Shown here piece after piece: positions 8,733 to 16,887 of a DNA stretch of 37,998 nucleotides (its first letter is position 1; each line of letters starts with the position of its first letter). The DNA comes from Verrucomicrobiota bacterium (GTDB lineage: Bacteria > Verrucomicrobiota > Verrucomicrobiia > Limisphaerales > JAJOIW01). Location: contig JAJOIW010000021.1 in NCBI GenBank assembly GCA_021209225.1, positions 1 through 37,998 of the forward strand, read 5' to 3'. Both the position numbers and the translations under genes were made by a program. Below the pieces are notes generated by a model, which ran no database searches, had not been told where the DNA came from, and saw only the letters and a list, made by a program, of their open reading frames with translations.

Positions 8733-10127
8733 TTACTGGTTCATGGTGGCAGTTTGGCCGCTTTTGATTTCGGCAGCCGCACCTTTAGCTTCAAACTCAT
8801 CCTTAAATTTGCGGACAAAACTCTGCACCGGCCAGGAGCAAGCCTCTCCAAAGGCACAGATTGTCCGTCCTCCGGGAATGTTATCGGCGATCTTCAGCAG
8901 ATAATCCGCGTCCTGCTTCCGGCCTCCGCCATTGTTCAGGCGAGTCAAAGCTTTGCTCATCCACAGGGAGCCTTCACGACATGGAGTACACTGCCCACAA
9001 CTCTCATGTGCATAAAAATCACTGAGGTTCCCCAGTGCCTCCACGATATCCGTGGTGTCATCCATGACAATAATAGCCCCGGATCCAGACATACTCCCAG
9101 CCGCCATCAAGGTGTCAAAATCATAGGGAATATCCAGAATGTCCATTTCCTTCTCCACTTCATGGCCATCCTTGTCCTTCTGTTTGATTTTGAATTTTTC
9201 TCCGGCTTTAAAGACTTTAGCGGACGAACCACCAGGAATAATGGCCTTCAGTTTGCGTCCCGGCAGCAACCCGCCAGCAAAATCATGAATCAGTTGACCT
9301 ATGGTTGCATGCCCAACCTGGATTTCATAATACCCGGGTTTCCTGACATGCCCGCTGATGCAAACAATCCGCGTGCCGGTATTGTTGGGGGTGCCAAGCT
9401 TCGCATACTCACCAGCTCCCATTTCCATCACATGCTTCACATGGCAGAGAGTCTCCACATTGTTCACGATGGTGGGTGACATGTAGAGTCCCAGCACCGC
9501 CGGGAAATATGGCGGCTTGATTCGCGGATAAGGACGCTTTCCCTCCAGACTTTCCAGAAGACCAGTCTCTTCCCCACAAATATAGGCACCCGCACCGCGA
9601 TGCACATATATTTCCAAGTCGTAGGATGTGCCGCAGATACCTTTTCCCAGAAAATTCTTCTGCCGGGCTTCCTCGATGGCCCGCACAAGCATTTGCGCTC
9701 CCTGAGGGAATTCTCCACGGATATAGATGTATGCAAGATGCACATCGTTGGCATAGGCGGATATGATCATCCCCTCGATTAACTGGTGCGGATCTTTATG
9801 AATGATCTGCCTGTCTTTGAATGTTCCAGGCTCGGACTCATCCGCATTGCATACAAGGTAAATGGGTTTTCCACTGCGACGGTCCACAAACGACCACTTC
9901 AATCCGCAGGAGAATCCCGCCCCACCGCGCCCGCGTAATCCAGAGACTTTGACTTCTTCACGGATCTGTTCCTGAGGGGAAATCACCTTGCCATCTTTTT
10001 CAATAGCTGCCATGGCCATAACTTTTTTCAAGGTCTGGTAACCCCCATGCTTCTGGTAGCAATCAATGTCGACCGTGTATCCCGGCTGATCGGCATTCTT
10101 CAGTATCAATCTGTATTCTTCCGCCAT
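8733..10127 (-). CDS. nuoF: NADH-quinone oxidoreductase subunit F
   Basis: NADH- and FMN-binding subunit that starts electron transfer in complex I; 464 residues. The glycine-rich FMN/NADH region GLRGRGGAGF is at residues 63-72 and GAGAYICGEETGLLESLEG at 178-196. The N3 [4Fe-4S] ligands are Cys377, Cys380, Cys383 (SCGQCTPCREG) and Cys424. A lysine/glutamate-rich stretch at about residues 307-330 looks like an insertion relative to the common form. The gene is 13 bp upstream of nuoG, consistent with an NADH module E-F-G. Confidence 0.97.
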   Translation of the reverse strand: MAEEYRLILKNADQPGYTVDIDCYQKHGGYQTLKKVMAMAAIEKDGKVISPQEQIREEVKVSGLRGRGGAGFSCGLKWSFVDRRSGKPIYLVCNADESEPGTFKDRQIIHKDPHQLIEGMIISAYANDVHLAYIYIRGEFPQGAQMLVRAIEEARQKNFLGKGICGTSYDLEIYVHRGAGAYICGEETGLLESLEGKRPYPRIKPPYFPAVLGLYMSPTIVNNVETLCHVKHVMEMGAGEYAKLGTPNNTGTRIVCISGHVRKPGYYEIQVGHATIGQLIHDFAGGLLPGRKLKAIIPGGSSAKVFKAGEKFKIKQKDKDGHEVEKEMDILDIPYDFDTLMAAGSMSGSGAIIVMDDTTDIVEALGNLSDFYAHESCGQCTPCREGSLWMSKALTRLNNGGGRKQDADYLLKIADNIPGGRTICAFGEACSWPVQSFVRKFKDEFEAKGAAAEIKSGQTATMNQ

Positions 10128-10233
10128 CTGGTTCCCTGTATATTACTGCTCGGATTGTAAAATAGTTAAGCCAATGATCTCCTGAATCTTAATTCCATGC
10201 CGCTGAAATCCATTTCTATCGAACGCACTGGTT

Positions 10234-10743
10234 TCATGGCTGATTGTATTTTTTAATAAGTTTATCCGCCTGGTCAGTGCTGACATTATCATAAAAATCA
10301 TCATTGCACATGACAACAGGCGGAGTCCCACAGGACGCCAGACATTCAGCAAACTCAATTGTGAATTTGCCATCCGGCGTGTTTTGCGGTCCTTTATCAG
10401 CCGGGTTCAAACCAAGCTTACGGCACAGGTGCGAATGAAGCTGATGACTGCCACCCAAGGCACAACTCAGGGTTCGGCAAACACGAACCACGGTCTTCCC
10501 GACAGGGTGCTCGCGGAACATCGGGTAAAACGTCACCAGCTCGTAAATATTGATCGGCTGGAGTTCAAGCTTCATGGCAGTCCACTCAATGGCCGGCTGA
10601 GACAAGTAACCGAACTCCTCCTGAAGCCGATGCAGAATCATCAGTGATGCACTCCGCTTCTGAGGATAATGCGAAATCAACCCGTCAATTTCTGATTCCA
10701 GTTGTGCGGAAACTTTGATGTGATCCTTTTCAGTATGTGCCAT
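10234..10743 (-). CDS. nuoE: NADH-quinone oxidoreductase subunit E (thioredoxin-like [2Fe-2S])
   Basis: NADH-module subunit with cluster N1a; 169 residues. The four ligands have the expected spacing: Cys89 and Cys94 (CRTLSC) and Cys134 and Cys138 (CLASC). The N-terminal helical bundle (LMILHRLQEEFGYL) and the INIYELVTFYPMF segment are typical. It precedes nuoF by 106 bp; a small reading inside that gap (10143-10373) overlaps nuoE in another frame and is not supported. Confidence 0.96.
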   Translation of the reverse strand: MAHTEKDHIKVSAQLESEIDGLISHYPQKRSASLMILHRLQEEFGYLSQPAIEWTAMKLELQPINIYELVTFYPMFREHPVGKTVVRVCRTLSCALGGSHQLHSHLCRKLGLNPADKGPQNTPDGKFTIEFAECLASCGTPPVVMCNDDFYDNVSTDQADKLIKKYNQP

Positions 10744-10810
10744 TCGCTCAGTGGTCTTGAATTATTGAAACGTTTCGGAGGTCATCGAATACTTTCGGAG
10801 AGGGTTACGC

Positions 10811-12049
10811 CTACCTGTCGCACTCGCCCATGACGAAATCCAGAGATCCAAGCACTGCAACCACGTCACTGATCATATGCCCCTTCATGAGCACCGGTAG
10901 TATACTCAGGTTGACAAAACTCGGACTGCGGATCTTAAGCCTGTAGGGAACTCCCCCACCCTTGCTGTAAATGTAAAATCCTAACTCACCCTTGGGATTT
11001 TCATGGCCAAAATAAACCTCACCAGTCGGGGCATCCACACCCTGCGTCACATTCATGAATTGATGGATCAATTCCTCCATTGAAGTCAGAACTTTGGACT
11101 TATCTGGCAAAGTGATTTTCCGATCCTGAATGCTGACCGGTCCACCTGGAATCTGATTCAGACACTGCCGGAGAATCCGGACACTCTGACGCATCTCCTC
11201 CATCCGCACCAGATAACGATCATAACAATCGCCAATGGAACCCACAGGAATTTCAAATTCCACATCCCTGTATATTAAATACGGATTGTTTTTGCGAAGA
11301 TCATACTCCACCCCACTGCCACGCAAATTCGGCCCAGTCAAAGCATAGTCGATGGCCATCTGCTTGGAAATCACTCCCACTCCCCGGCTTCTATCAACAA
11401 AGATCTTGTTTTTTGTCAGGAGCTTATCCACCTCGTCAATGGCATGGGAAACTTCGTCGAGAAAACGTGCCAGAGAATCAACCCACCCTTCCGGAAGGTC
11501 GCGGATCACGCCACCAATGCGTGTATATGAAGTCGTGAACCGGGCGCCTGTCAGGGACTCACATAGATTATATATTTTCTCGCGCTCAGTGAAAGTATGC
11601 AGAAAGACAGTCATCGCACCCACATCCATCGCGAAGGCTCCAATACCTAATAAATGCGCCGAGATCCGGGCCAGTTCGCAGCAGATGACCCGGATATACT
11701 GACCACGCTGAGGCAATGCGTCGGAGAGGCCCAGAAGTTTCTCCACCGCGAGAACATAGGCCACATTGTTGGCCAACGGGGCGAGATAATCCAGCCGGTC
11801 TGTGTAGGGAACAAACTGGTTGTAGGTCATGTTCTCAGCAATTTTTTCATCGCCCCGATGTAGAAATCCGATGTCCGGATCACAGCCGGTTATTTCTTCA
11901 CCGTCCAGTTCCAGAATCAGCCGCAACACACCATGAGTGGCTGGGTGGGATGGACCCATATTCAAGGTCATCTTTTCTCCCTGGAGGTCGGTCAGCTCGC
12001 CTACCTTTCCAGTCACATCGCTGTATTCATATTCCTGAACTTCACTCAT
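10811..12049 (-). CDS. nuoD: NADH-quinone oxidoreductase subunit D
   Basis: The 49-kDa-type subunit of the Q module, related to the large subunit of [NiFe] hydrogenases; 412 residues. The quinone-site region is intact: MGPSHPATHGVLRL near residue 32, and NMTYNQFVPYTDRLDYLAP, which carries the quinone-site tyrosine. The C-terminus ends DVVAVLGSLDFVMGECDR, the normal family end. The ATG at 12049 gives about 30 extra residues before the conserved core, within the normal range. nuoC and nuoD are separate genes here, 71 bp apart, not the E. coli CD fusion. Confidence 0.97.
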   Translation of the reverse strand: MSEVQEYEYSDVTGKVGELTDLQGEKMTLNMGPSHPATHGVLRLILELDGEEITGCDPDIGFLHRGDEKIAENMTYNQFVPYTDRLDYLAPLANNVAYVLAVEKLLGLSDALPQRGQYIRVICCELARISAHLLGIGAFAMDVGAMTVFLHTFTEREKIYNLCESLTGARFTTSYTRIGGVIRDLPEGWVDSLARFLDEVSHAIDEVDKLLTKNKIFVDRSRGVGVISKQMAIDYALTGPNLRGSGVEYDLRKNNPYLIYRDVEFEIPVGSIGDCYDRYLVRMEEMRQSVRILRQCLNQIPGGPVSIQDRKITLPDKSKVLTSMEELIHQFMNVTQGVDAPTGEVYFGHENPKGELGFYIYSKGGGVPYRLKIRSPSFVNLSILPVLMKGHMISDVVAVLGSLDFVMGECDR

Positions 12050-12120
12050 GTTTTAGCTGTGGCTCTGAATTTTCTGTTATATCGGGTGGAGATTGTTCGC
12101 GTGTCTGATCCTAACCCGGG

Positions 12121-12693
12121 TTACGCTTCAAATGTTTTTGCCCGAGGCTCGCGGTGGACCGAAGATTTTTCAGTCGGGGCCGTGACAAATGGCCCACCCT
12201 CCTGTGGAGCTTGCCGCGTGAAGGCAACATCAGGCATTTCCGTGGACTTGCCCGACAATGGAAAATCCTTTCTCAGTGGAAAATAGGGATAGCCCTCCCA
12301 CATCAGGATTCGACGAAGGTCTGGATGTCCAGAAAACCGGATACCCATCATGTCGAATATCTCACGCTCATGCCAGTTAGCCGCTGGCCACACCTGAGTC
12401 ACACTGGGAATCTCTCCACATTCCTCAGTGAATGACACCCGGAGTCGAATATTCTCTCCCGAATCCATGTTACGGACTTCATAAACCACTGTGAATCGCA
12501 GATCCTCACCCCAATGGTCCAGACTTGATATGTCCACCAAAAATTGAAAACCCAACTTCTGTTTCAAAAATCCACAGACTGCCGGCAAGCACGCAGCATC
12601 CCGGATCTCAAGGCTCGTCTCTCCTCTGAAAACCCGAGGATCGGAGATCGTTTCACCAAATTCGGCTATCAATGCTGAAATGTTCTCTTCCAT
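12121..12693 (-). CDS. nuoC: NADH-quinone oxidoreductase subunit C
   Basis: The 30-kDa-type subunit of the complex I Q module, 190 residues. The signature is clear: NWHEREIFDMMGIRFSGHPD followed by LRRILMWEGYPYFPLRKDFPL. The C-terminal tail after the signature is about 30 residues and not conserved. It lies 91 bp downstream of nuoB and 71 bp upstream of nuoD. Confidence 0.96.
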   Translation of the reverse strand: MEENISALIAEFGETISDPRVFRGETSLEIRDAACLPAVCGFLKQKLGFQFLVDISSLDHWGEDLRFTVVYEVRNMDSGENIRLRVSFTEECGEIPSVTQVWPAANWHEREIFDMMGIRFSGHPDLRRILMWEGYPYFPLRKDFPLSGKSTEMPDVAFTRQAPQEGGPFVTAPTEKSSVHREPRAKTFEA

Positions 12694-12784
12694 TGCTTTA
12701 TTTCAAATTCAGGATGGTCACAATTTTGGGGTTTGGATCCATGATGCCGAAGAAAATGCCGGAATAACTCATGTTTCTATCGAC

Positions 12785-13294
12785 TTACCCAGCTTTTTTC
12801 AGCGTGGCAAGAGTCGGTTCAGTGGCCACTTTGTTCTGGAGTTTCATCAGGGCATCCAGGAGGGCTTCGGGACGGGGCGGGCACCCGGCAACATACACAT
12901 CCACCGGGATGATGTTGTCCACTCCCTGCAAAACCGCATAACTCCGATACATCCCTCCGGTGGAGGCACAGGCACCCATGGCAATCACCCATTTTGGCTC
13001 AGGCATCTGATCATAAATCCGCTTCACAGCCAGTGCCATTTTATAGGTTACAGTCCCCGCAACAATCATAAGATCAGCCTGGCGTGGACTGAAACGCATG
13101 ACTTCCGACCCAAACCGGGCTATGTCAAAACGACTGCAGCTCGCAGCCATCAGCTCAATGGCACAACAGGCAAGACCCATGGGCATTGGCCAGATGGAGT
13201 TTTTGCGGAACCAGTTCAATACGGCATCGGCCCGGGTAACTATGACCTCTCCCTCAATTTTGGTGTTGTATCCAACTTCTTTGATATCTGCCAT
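12785..13294 (-). CDS. nuoB: NADH-quinone oxidoreductase subunit B
   Basis: Q-module subunit binding cluster N2, the last iron-sulfur centre before quinone; 169 residues. Ligands are Cys43-Cys44 ([12 protein letters not shown]), Cys109 ([10 protein letters not shown]) and Cys138 ([19 protein letters not shown]). It is the first nuo gene in this cluster: no nuoA lies between it and trpS, and the 146-bp gap is too short to hold one. The ATG at 13294 fits the family N-terminus; no strong Shine-Dalgarno motif is seen before it. Confidence 0.97.
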   Translation of the reverse strand: MADIKEVGYNTKIEGEVIVTRADAVLNWFRKNSIWPMPMGLACCAIELMAASCSRFDIARFGSEVMRFSPRQADLMIVAGTVTYKMALAVKRIYDQMPEPKWVIAMGACASTGGMYRSYAVLQGVDNIIPVDVYVAGCPPRPEALLDALMKLQNKVATEPTLATLKKAG

Positions 13295-13382
13295 GGTCGT
13301 CTATTTTGGACTTGCCTTCTCCACTCCCTTCATTGACAGGGATACCCAAACCTTAATCAGGAAACAGAGTAGAGCAAGAACT

Positions 13383-13400
13383 TTGTGAATTTTTTCACAA
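13383..13400. promoter_or_regulatory. CRP/FNR-like palindrome upstream of nuoB
   Basis: TTGTGAATTTTTTCACAA is a perfect inverted repeat with the spacing TGTGA-N6-TCACA, the layout of a CRP-family operator. It ends 89 bp before the nuoB start, in the only space where the promoter of the nuo operon could lie. Alternative: the stem could be part of the trpS terminator region, since trpS ends 41 bp away on the same strand. Role is inferred from sequence and position only. Confidence 0.45.
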
Positions 13401-13403
13401 TCT

Positions 13404-13422
13404 CCGCCACGTCACAAGGCGG
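13404..13422 (-). terminator. Hairpin just downstream of trpS
   Basis: CCGCC and GGCGG arms around a 9-base loop, starting 18 bp beyond the trpS stop on the minus strand. The bases after the hairpin are not a clean U tract (they run into the neighbouring A6/T6 palindrome), so a rho-independent terminator is possible but imperfect. Confidence 0.35.
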
Positions 13423-13440
13423 GCTCGGTCCATTTGATTC

Positions 13441-14409
13441 TCATTCGGACAGTCCACACGATCTTTTGGCCCTGGATAATACCCCGGAAGCAATAAACCG
13501 GGCTTTCTCGGCTCCATCGGCCAGGATGGAATGGACATAGCCCAGATCCTTGGAAAGGGCATGACGCTTTTCCCGCGCCGCACGAAAATATTCCCAATAT
13601 TTCTCAAAAAGATTCTTTTTCAGGCTCCCGTAGCCATAACCTCCCAATCGCAATCTCTCCTCCTCCTCCTGGGCTTCCGAAGCAGGTAGCAGAAGCCTCA
13701 GATATTGGATCGCCAGATTGTTCTGGGCGTCGGGTTTCGGCTCAGAGATGTCCCGGCTGTCCATCAGCAATCCCATAACCTTCTTTCTCACTGCCTTCTC
13801 TTCACCGAAAATCTCAATCGTATTCCCATAACTTTTACTCATTTTTTGTCCATCCGTGCCAGGAATTGCCTCAACGTCCCCGCGAATTTTCGATTCCGGA
13901 AGGACAAATGTCTCGCCGTACAATTGATTGAATTTTATCGCAATGTCACGGGTCACTTCCACATGTTGCTTCTGATCCCTCCCAACCGGCACAATGTTTG
14001 AATCGTACAGGAGTATGTCTGCCGCCATCAAAACCGGATATGCAAAAAGTCCATGATTGAACTGAAGCCCCCGCGAGACCTTGTCCTTGTAACTGTGGCA
14101 TCGCTCCAGAAGTCCCATCGGTGTCACAGTCGTCAACAACCAGGTCAACTCCGTCACTTCCGGCACATCAGACTGACGGAAAAACACCACTTTTTCCGGA
14201 TCCAACCCACAGGCTAGAAAATCCAGAGCCACTCCCATGGTATATTCTCGCCGCTTGACCGGATCAAAAAGCGATGTCATGGAATGATAATCCGCAATGA
14301 AATAGTAGGCTTCCCCCTGAGTTTGCAGCTCAATCGAAGGCAGCATCATCCCAAAATAGTTCCCCAAATGTAATACCCCGGATGGTTGTATTCCTGACAA
14401 TATTCTCAC
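13441..14409 (-). CDS. trpS: Tryptophan--tRNA ligase
   Basis: Class I aminoacyl-tRNA synthetase charging tRNA-Trp in the cytoplasm; 322 residues, the usual bacterial size. The start is a GTG at 14409, preceded closely by a GGTGGAG stretch; MRILSGIQPSG is the normal N-terminus. The HIGH-type motif is at residues 11-17 (GVLHLGN), and KMSKS is at 189-193 with the expected GTDGQ lead-in. Other family blocks: FRQSDVPEVTELTWLL and PVLMAADILLY. It is co-directional with nuo but separated from nuoB by 146 bp that contain a hairpin and an operator-like palindrome, so probably a separate unit. Confidence 0.96.
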   Translation of the reverse strand: MRILSGIQPSGVLHLGNYFGMMLPSIELQTQGEAYYFIADYHSMTSLFDPVKRREYTMGVALDFLACGLDPEKVVFFRQSDVPEVTELTWLLTTVTPMGLLERCHSYKDKVSRGLQFNHGLFAYPVLMAADILLYDSNIVPVGRDQKQHVEVTRDIAIKFNQLYGETFVLPESKIRGDVEAIPGTDGQKMSKSYGNTIEIFGEEKAVRKKVMGLLMDSRDISEPKPDAQNNLAIQYLRLLLPASEAQEEEERLRLGGYGYGSLKKNLFEKYWEYFRAAREKRHALSKDLGYVHSILADGAEKARFIASGVLSRAKRSCGLSE

Positions 14410-14513
14410 ATCTCCACCCTATTAAACCTCACACAGGAGACGCAAGCCCGATAACTTTCAGTTTCAGCTCCAACCAGAATTCGCTGCACCCATCCATTGC
14501 CCAGCCGGAGGGA

Positions 14514-15707
14514 TCAGAAAAACTTCTTTGAAACAAAAGACTCTGGAATTTTCTGATAAAAATCTTTTATGAATTCAGGGCTCCCGAATGCCTTGGATTC
14601 TGATATCTCCGGATGCCGCTTGAGTGCATAGTCCAAATGATCCGGTCCAGTGAGTTGCATACATCCCTTGGGTATTGCCCTCATTCGATCCATAATGTGG
14701 GACTGACCGCCATCAGCAGCCATGTCCCCGCAAAAATTGCGCTCCTCACCCTTGTCCTTGCCTCCTTCAACACCTTTCTCCGCTTGCAGTAATGAATTCG
14801 CCTCAGGTCCTCTCCCCTTACCCAATTCCTCAACCTGCTCAACATTCTCACCAACCGCATCTCCCACACCTGAATTAAGTGGATCCAGCGGACCATGACT
14901 TTCCATCCCCTTTTCCTCGCGACTGCCTCCTTCATGGCCAAAATTATGCATTCTTAAATCCTCTTCATAGCGCAGAAGGGTTTCTCTCAGATCCGAATCA
15001 AAACTCAGCCTGCCAGCCTCCGGTCGCTTAAATGGATCCCGATCCGCATTGGCCGAATCAGGTGAAAAGAAATTGAAGAATCTCCACTGGCAATGCTGAT
15101 CTCCCATCATGATTCTCCCGTAACTACACCAGGCATAACCTTCCACAGAAGCCACTATCCCCGCCCGCACCGGGTTCAAATCAATATATTGTGCCACTCT
15201 TCTGACCGCCGCACCAGATTCCAACAAAACCGATTTATATCGGGACTCCCAAAGTGTTCCTTCCCGCCCATTTTGATAATTATACCATTGTGTAAACCGT
15301 TGCTTGAAATCTTTCATGAACTGGCTCATATCATACATCCGGTTTATGTATGGCTTCAGCAACTCCCCTATCGCCTCCACATTGCCACTACGATGATACT
15401 CCTCCACGCATGTCCTTAACTTTGCCATTCGCTCTGGGGACACAAGTCCGCCCATTCTATAAAGAACTTCCTCTTCAGAAATCTGTTCCGGTCTGGCAGG
15501 AACTTTAATCAGCAAATGAAAATGGTTGTCCATCACACAGTGAGCTCCAATCTCACATCCCGAAAATCGTTCATGCTGCTTTAAAAAAAATTCCAACGTG
15601 CCTTTGGATGCATCACACAGCGCAAATCGCTTGTCCACAACCCGGCTGATAATATGAAAATACTGGTCTGCTTTGCTGTTTTTAATCCATTTTCTGGGAA
15701 TTCTCAT
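14514..15707 (-). CDS. REP-associated (RAYT-type) Y1 transposase
   Basis: HUH-type single-strand DNA nickase/transposase of the TnpA_REP family; 397 residues. The metal-binding HUH motif is His62-Phe-His64 within HCVMDNHFHLLIKVP. The downstream block FKQRFTQWYNYQNGREGTLW followed by ESRYKS is the family hallmark, with Tyr142 the likely nucleophile. IDLNPVRAGIV is also typical. Residues from about 230 on are a low-conservation, Glu/Gly-rich extension with no recognisable domain. The start ATG at 15707 gives MRIPRKWIKNSKADQYFHI, the normal N-terminus. It lies between trpS and pyrH, exactly where plus-strand composition flips. Whether it is active cannot be told. Confidence 0.88.
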   Translation of the reverse strand: MRIPRKWIKNSKADQYFHIISRVVDKRFALCDASKGTLEFFLKQHERFSGCEIGAHCVMDNHFHLLIKVPARPEQISEEEVLYRMGGLVSPERMAKLRTCVEEYHRSGNVEAIGELLKPYINRMYDMSQFMKDFKQRFTQWYNYQNGREGTLWESRYKSVLLESGAAVRRVAQYIDLNPVRAGIVASVEGYAWCSYGRIMMGDQHCQWRFFNFFSPDSANADRDPFKRPEAGRLSFDSDLRETLLRYEEDLRMHNFGHEGGSREEKGMESHGPLDPLNSGVGDAVGENVEQVEELGKGRGPEANSLLQAEKGVEGGKDKGEERNFCGDMAADGGQSHIMDRMRAIPKGCMQLTGPDHLDYALKRHPEISESKAFGSPEFIKDFYQKIPESFVSKKFF

Positions 15708-15750
15708 CCGAGCACACTACACCATAGGTCCAACCAACGCAAGTAATTCT

Positions 15751-15761
15751 GGGTCTGACCC
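15751..15761. repeat. Short palindrome next to the transposase gene
   Basis: GGGTCTGACCC: 5-bp arms around a single T, 44 bp outside the transposase start and 47 bp before pyrH. Short imperfect palindromes flank many RAYT genes and are the substrates of the enzyme, so this may be the element end. I found no matching copy downstream of the transposase stop (14410-14513), so the element limits are not established. Confidence 0.4.
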
Positions 15762-15807
15762 CATATAACTATTGCAATGCTTGGTTGATTGAACTAGAAG
15801 AAGGGAG

Positions 15808-16548
15808 ATGAAATTGCGTTACAAGCGGGTGTTGCTGAAATTGAGTGGCGAAGCTCTAGGTGGTGAGAGTGGATCAGGGATATGTCCGGAGGTGATACAG
15901 GATATAGCGATGCAGATAAGGGACGTGAGGAATTTAGGGGTTGAATTGGTGATTGTGGTGGGGGGAGGCAACATCTTTCGGGGATTGCAGGGAAGCGAGC
16001 GCGGGATTGAGCGGGCGACTGGGGATTACATGGGTATGCTGGCGACAGTGATTAATGCATTGGCGATCATGGATTGCCTCGAGAAAGAGGAAGTGGCGAC
16101 GAGGGTTCAAAGTGCGATTTCGATGTCCCAGATCTGTGAGCCATTCATACGGCGTCGTGCGGTGAGACATTTGGAGAAAGGAAGAGTGGTGATATTCGGA
16201 GGAGGGACTGGAAACCCGTATTTTTCGACGGATACGGCAGCGGCTCTGCGGGCAAATGAGATTGGAGCCGAAGTGATATTGAAAGCGACAAAAGTGGATG
16301 GAATTTATGACAGCGATCCGAAGAATAACCCGGCAGCGCGGAAATATCGTCAGCTTTCGTATAGTGACGCGATTTCGAAAAGATTGAAAGTTATGGATGC
16401 CACAGCGTTCAGTTTGTGTCAGGACAATCGGATGCCTATCATCGTGTTTGACTTATTTACCCGGGACAACATCAGGAATGTTTTGTGCGGGTCAAAGATT
16501 GGCACACTGGTATCGGATGTGGACACGCAGTACGCCTCGGGAGAATGA
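15808..16548 (+). CDS. pyrH: Uridylate kinase (UMP kinase)
   Basis: Phosphorylates UMP to UDP in pyrimidine nucleotide synthesis; amino-acid-kinase fold; 246 residues, standard. The N-terminus [13 protein letters not shown], the glycine loop [25 protein letters not shown] (UMP site), [21 protein letters not shown] and [13 protein letters not shown] are all present. The ATG at 15808 is preceded by AGAAGAAGGGAG, a usable Shine-Dalgarno. It is normally part of rpsB-tsf-pyrH-frr; here only frr follows, after an unusually long 339-bp gap, and a transposase lies upstream. Confidence 0.97.
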   Translation: MKLRYKRVLLKLSGEALGGESGSGICPEVIQDIAMQIRDVRNLGVELVIVVGGGNIFRGLQGSERGIERATGDYMGMLATVINALAIMDCLEKEEVATRVQSAISMSQICEPFIRRRAVRHLEKGRVVIFGGGTGNPYFSTDTAAALRANEIGAEVILKATKVDGIYDSDPKNNPAARKYRQLSYSDAISKRLKVMDATAFSLCQDNRMPIIVFDLFTRDNIRNVLCGSKIGTLVSDVDTQYASGE

Positions 16549-16887
16549 GACATGGGGAAAAAGTTACCCTTGAGAGCCCGAGATGTATCGGGTTTGAGCG
16601 CATCCAACTTGGGAGGCATGAGATGATCGTGTAATGAAGTGGGTGAGAGGGTGCTGTTGAGTGGGATGCATTGCTTTTGGCAGATTCCAGGGTTGATAGA
16701 GTTGACAAGGTGAGGAGGACAAAGTTTAAGGTAATTCAAAGGCAATTAATTCGGAGATGAGTTCAAAGCAATATAGGATATATGATGACTTGGGCTTGGG
16801 CTTGGAATTAATGCGATCAGAGGATTAAAGTAGGGTCCGAAAAGACCGGAACGGATAGAAATTAAAATTTAGAAACGAGCGATCCAT
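16549..16887 (+). other. pyrH-frr intergenic region (339 bp)
   Basis: No credible coding frame on either strand. It holds a hairpin at 16577-16592, a short CTTGGG direct repeat near 16790-16805, and a small GGTC/GACC hairpin (loop CGAAAA) about 40 bp before frr. Strongly purine-rich on the plus strand. No SD-like motif stands out directly before the frr ATG. Confidence 0.6.
16577..16592 (+). terminator. Hairpin downstream of pyrH
   Basis: CCCGA and TCGGG arms around a six-base loop, followed by TTTG, 28 bp after the pyrH stop. The stem is short and the T tract weak, so it could be a partial terminator or attenuating hairpin between pyrH and frr. Confidence 0.35.

Noticed and set aside
15745-15765. 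Full-length transposon with matching ends
   Set aside because: Only one palindrome was found; no counterpart exists downstream of the transposase stop, so element borders cannot be drawn.
15600-15810. Replication origin at the composition switch
   Set aside because: Only one DnaA-box-like 9-mer (TTGTCCACA near 15634, inside the transposase gene), no AT-rich unwinding region and no dnaA or dnaN nearby; kept only as a possibility in the skew finding.
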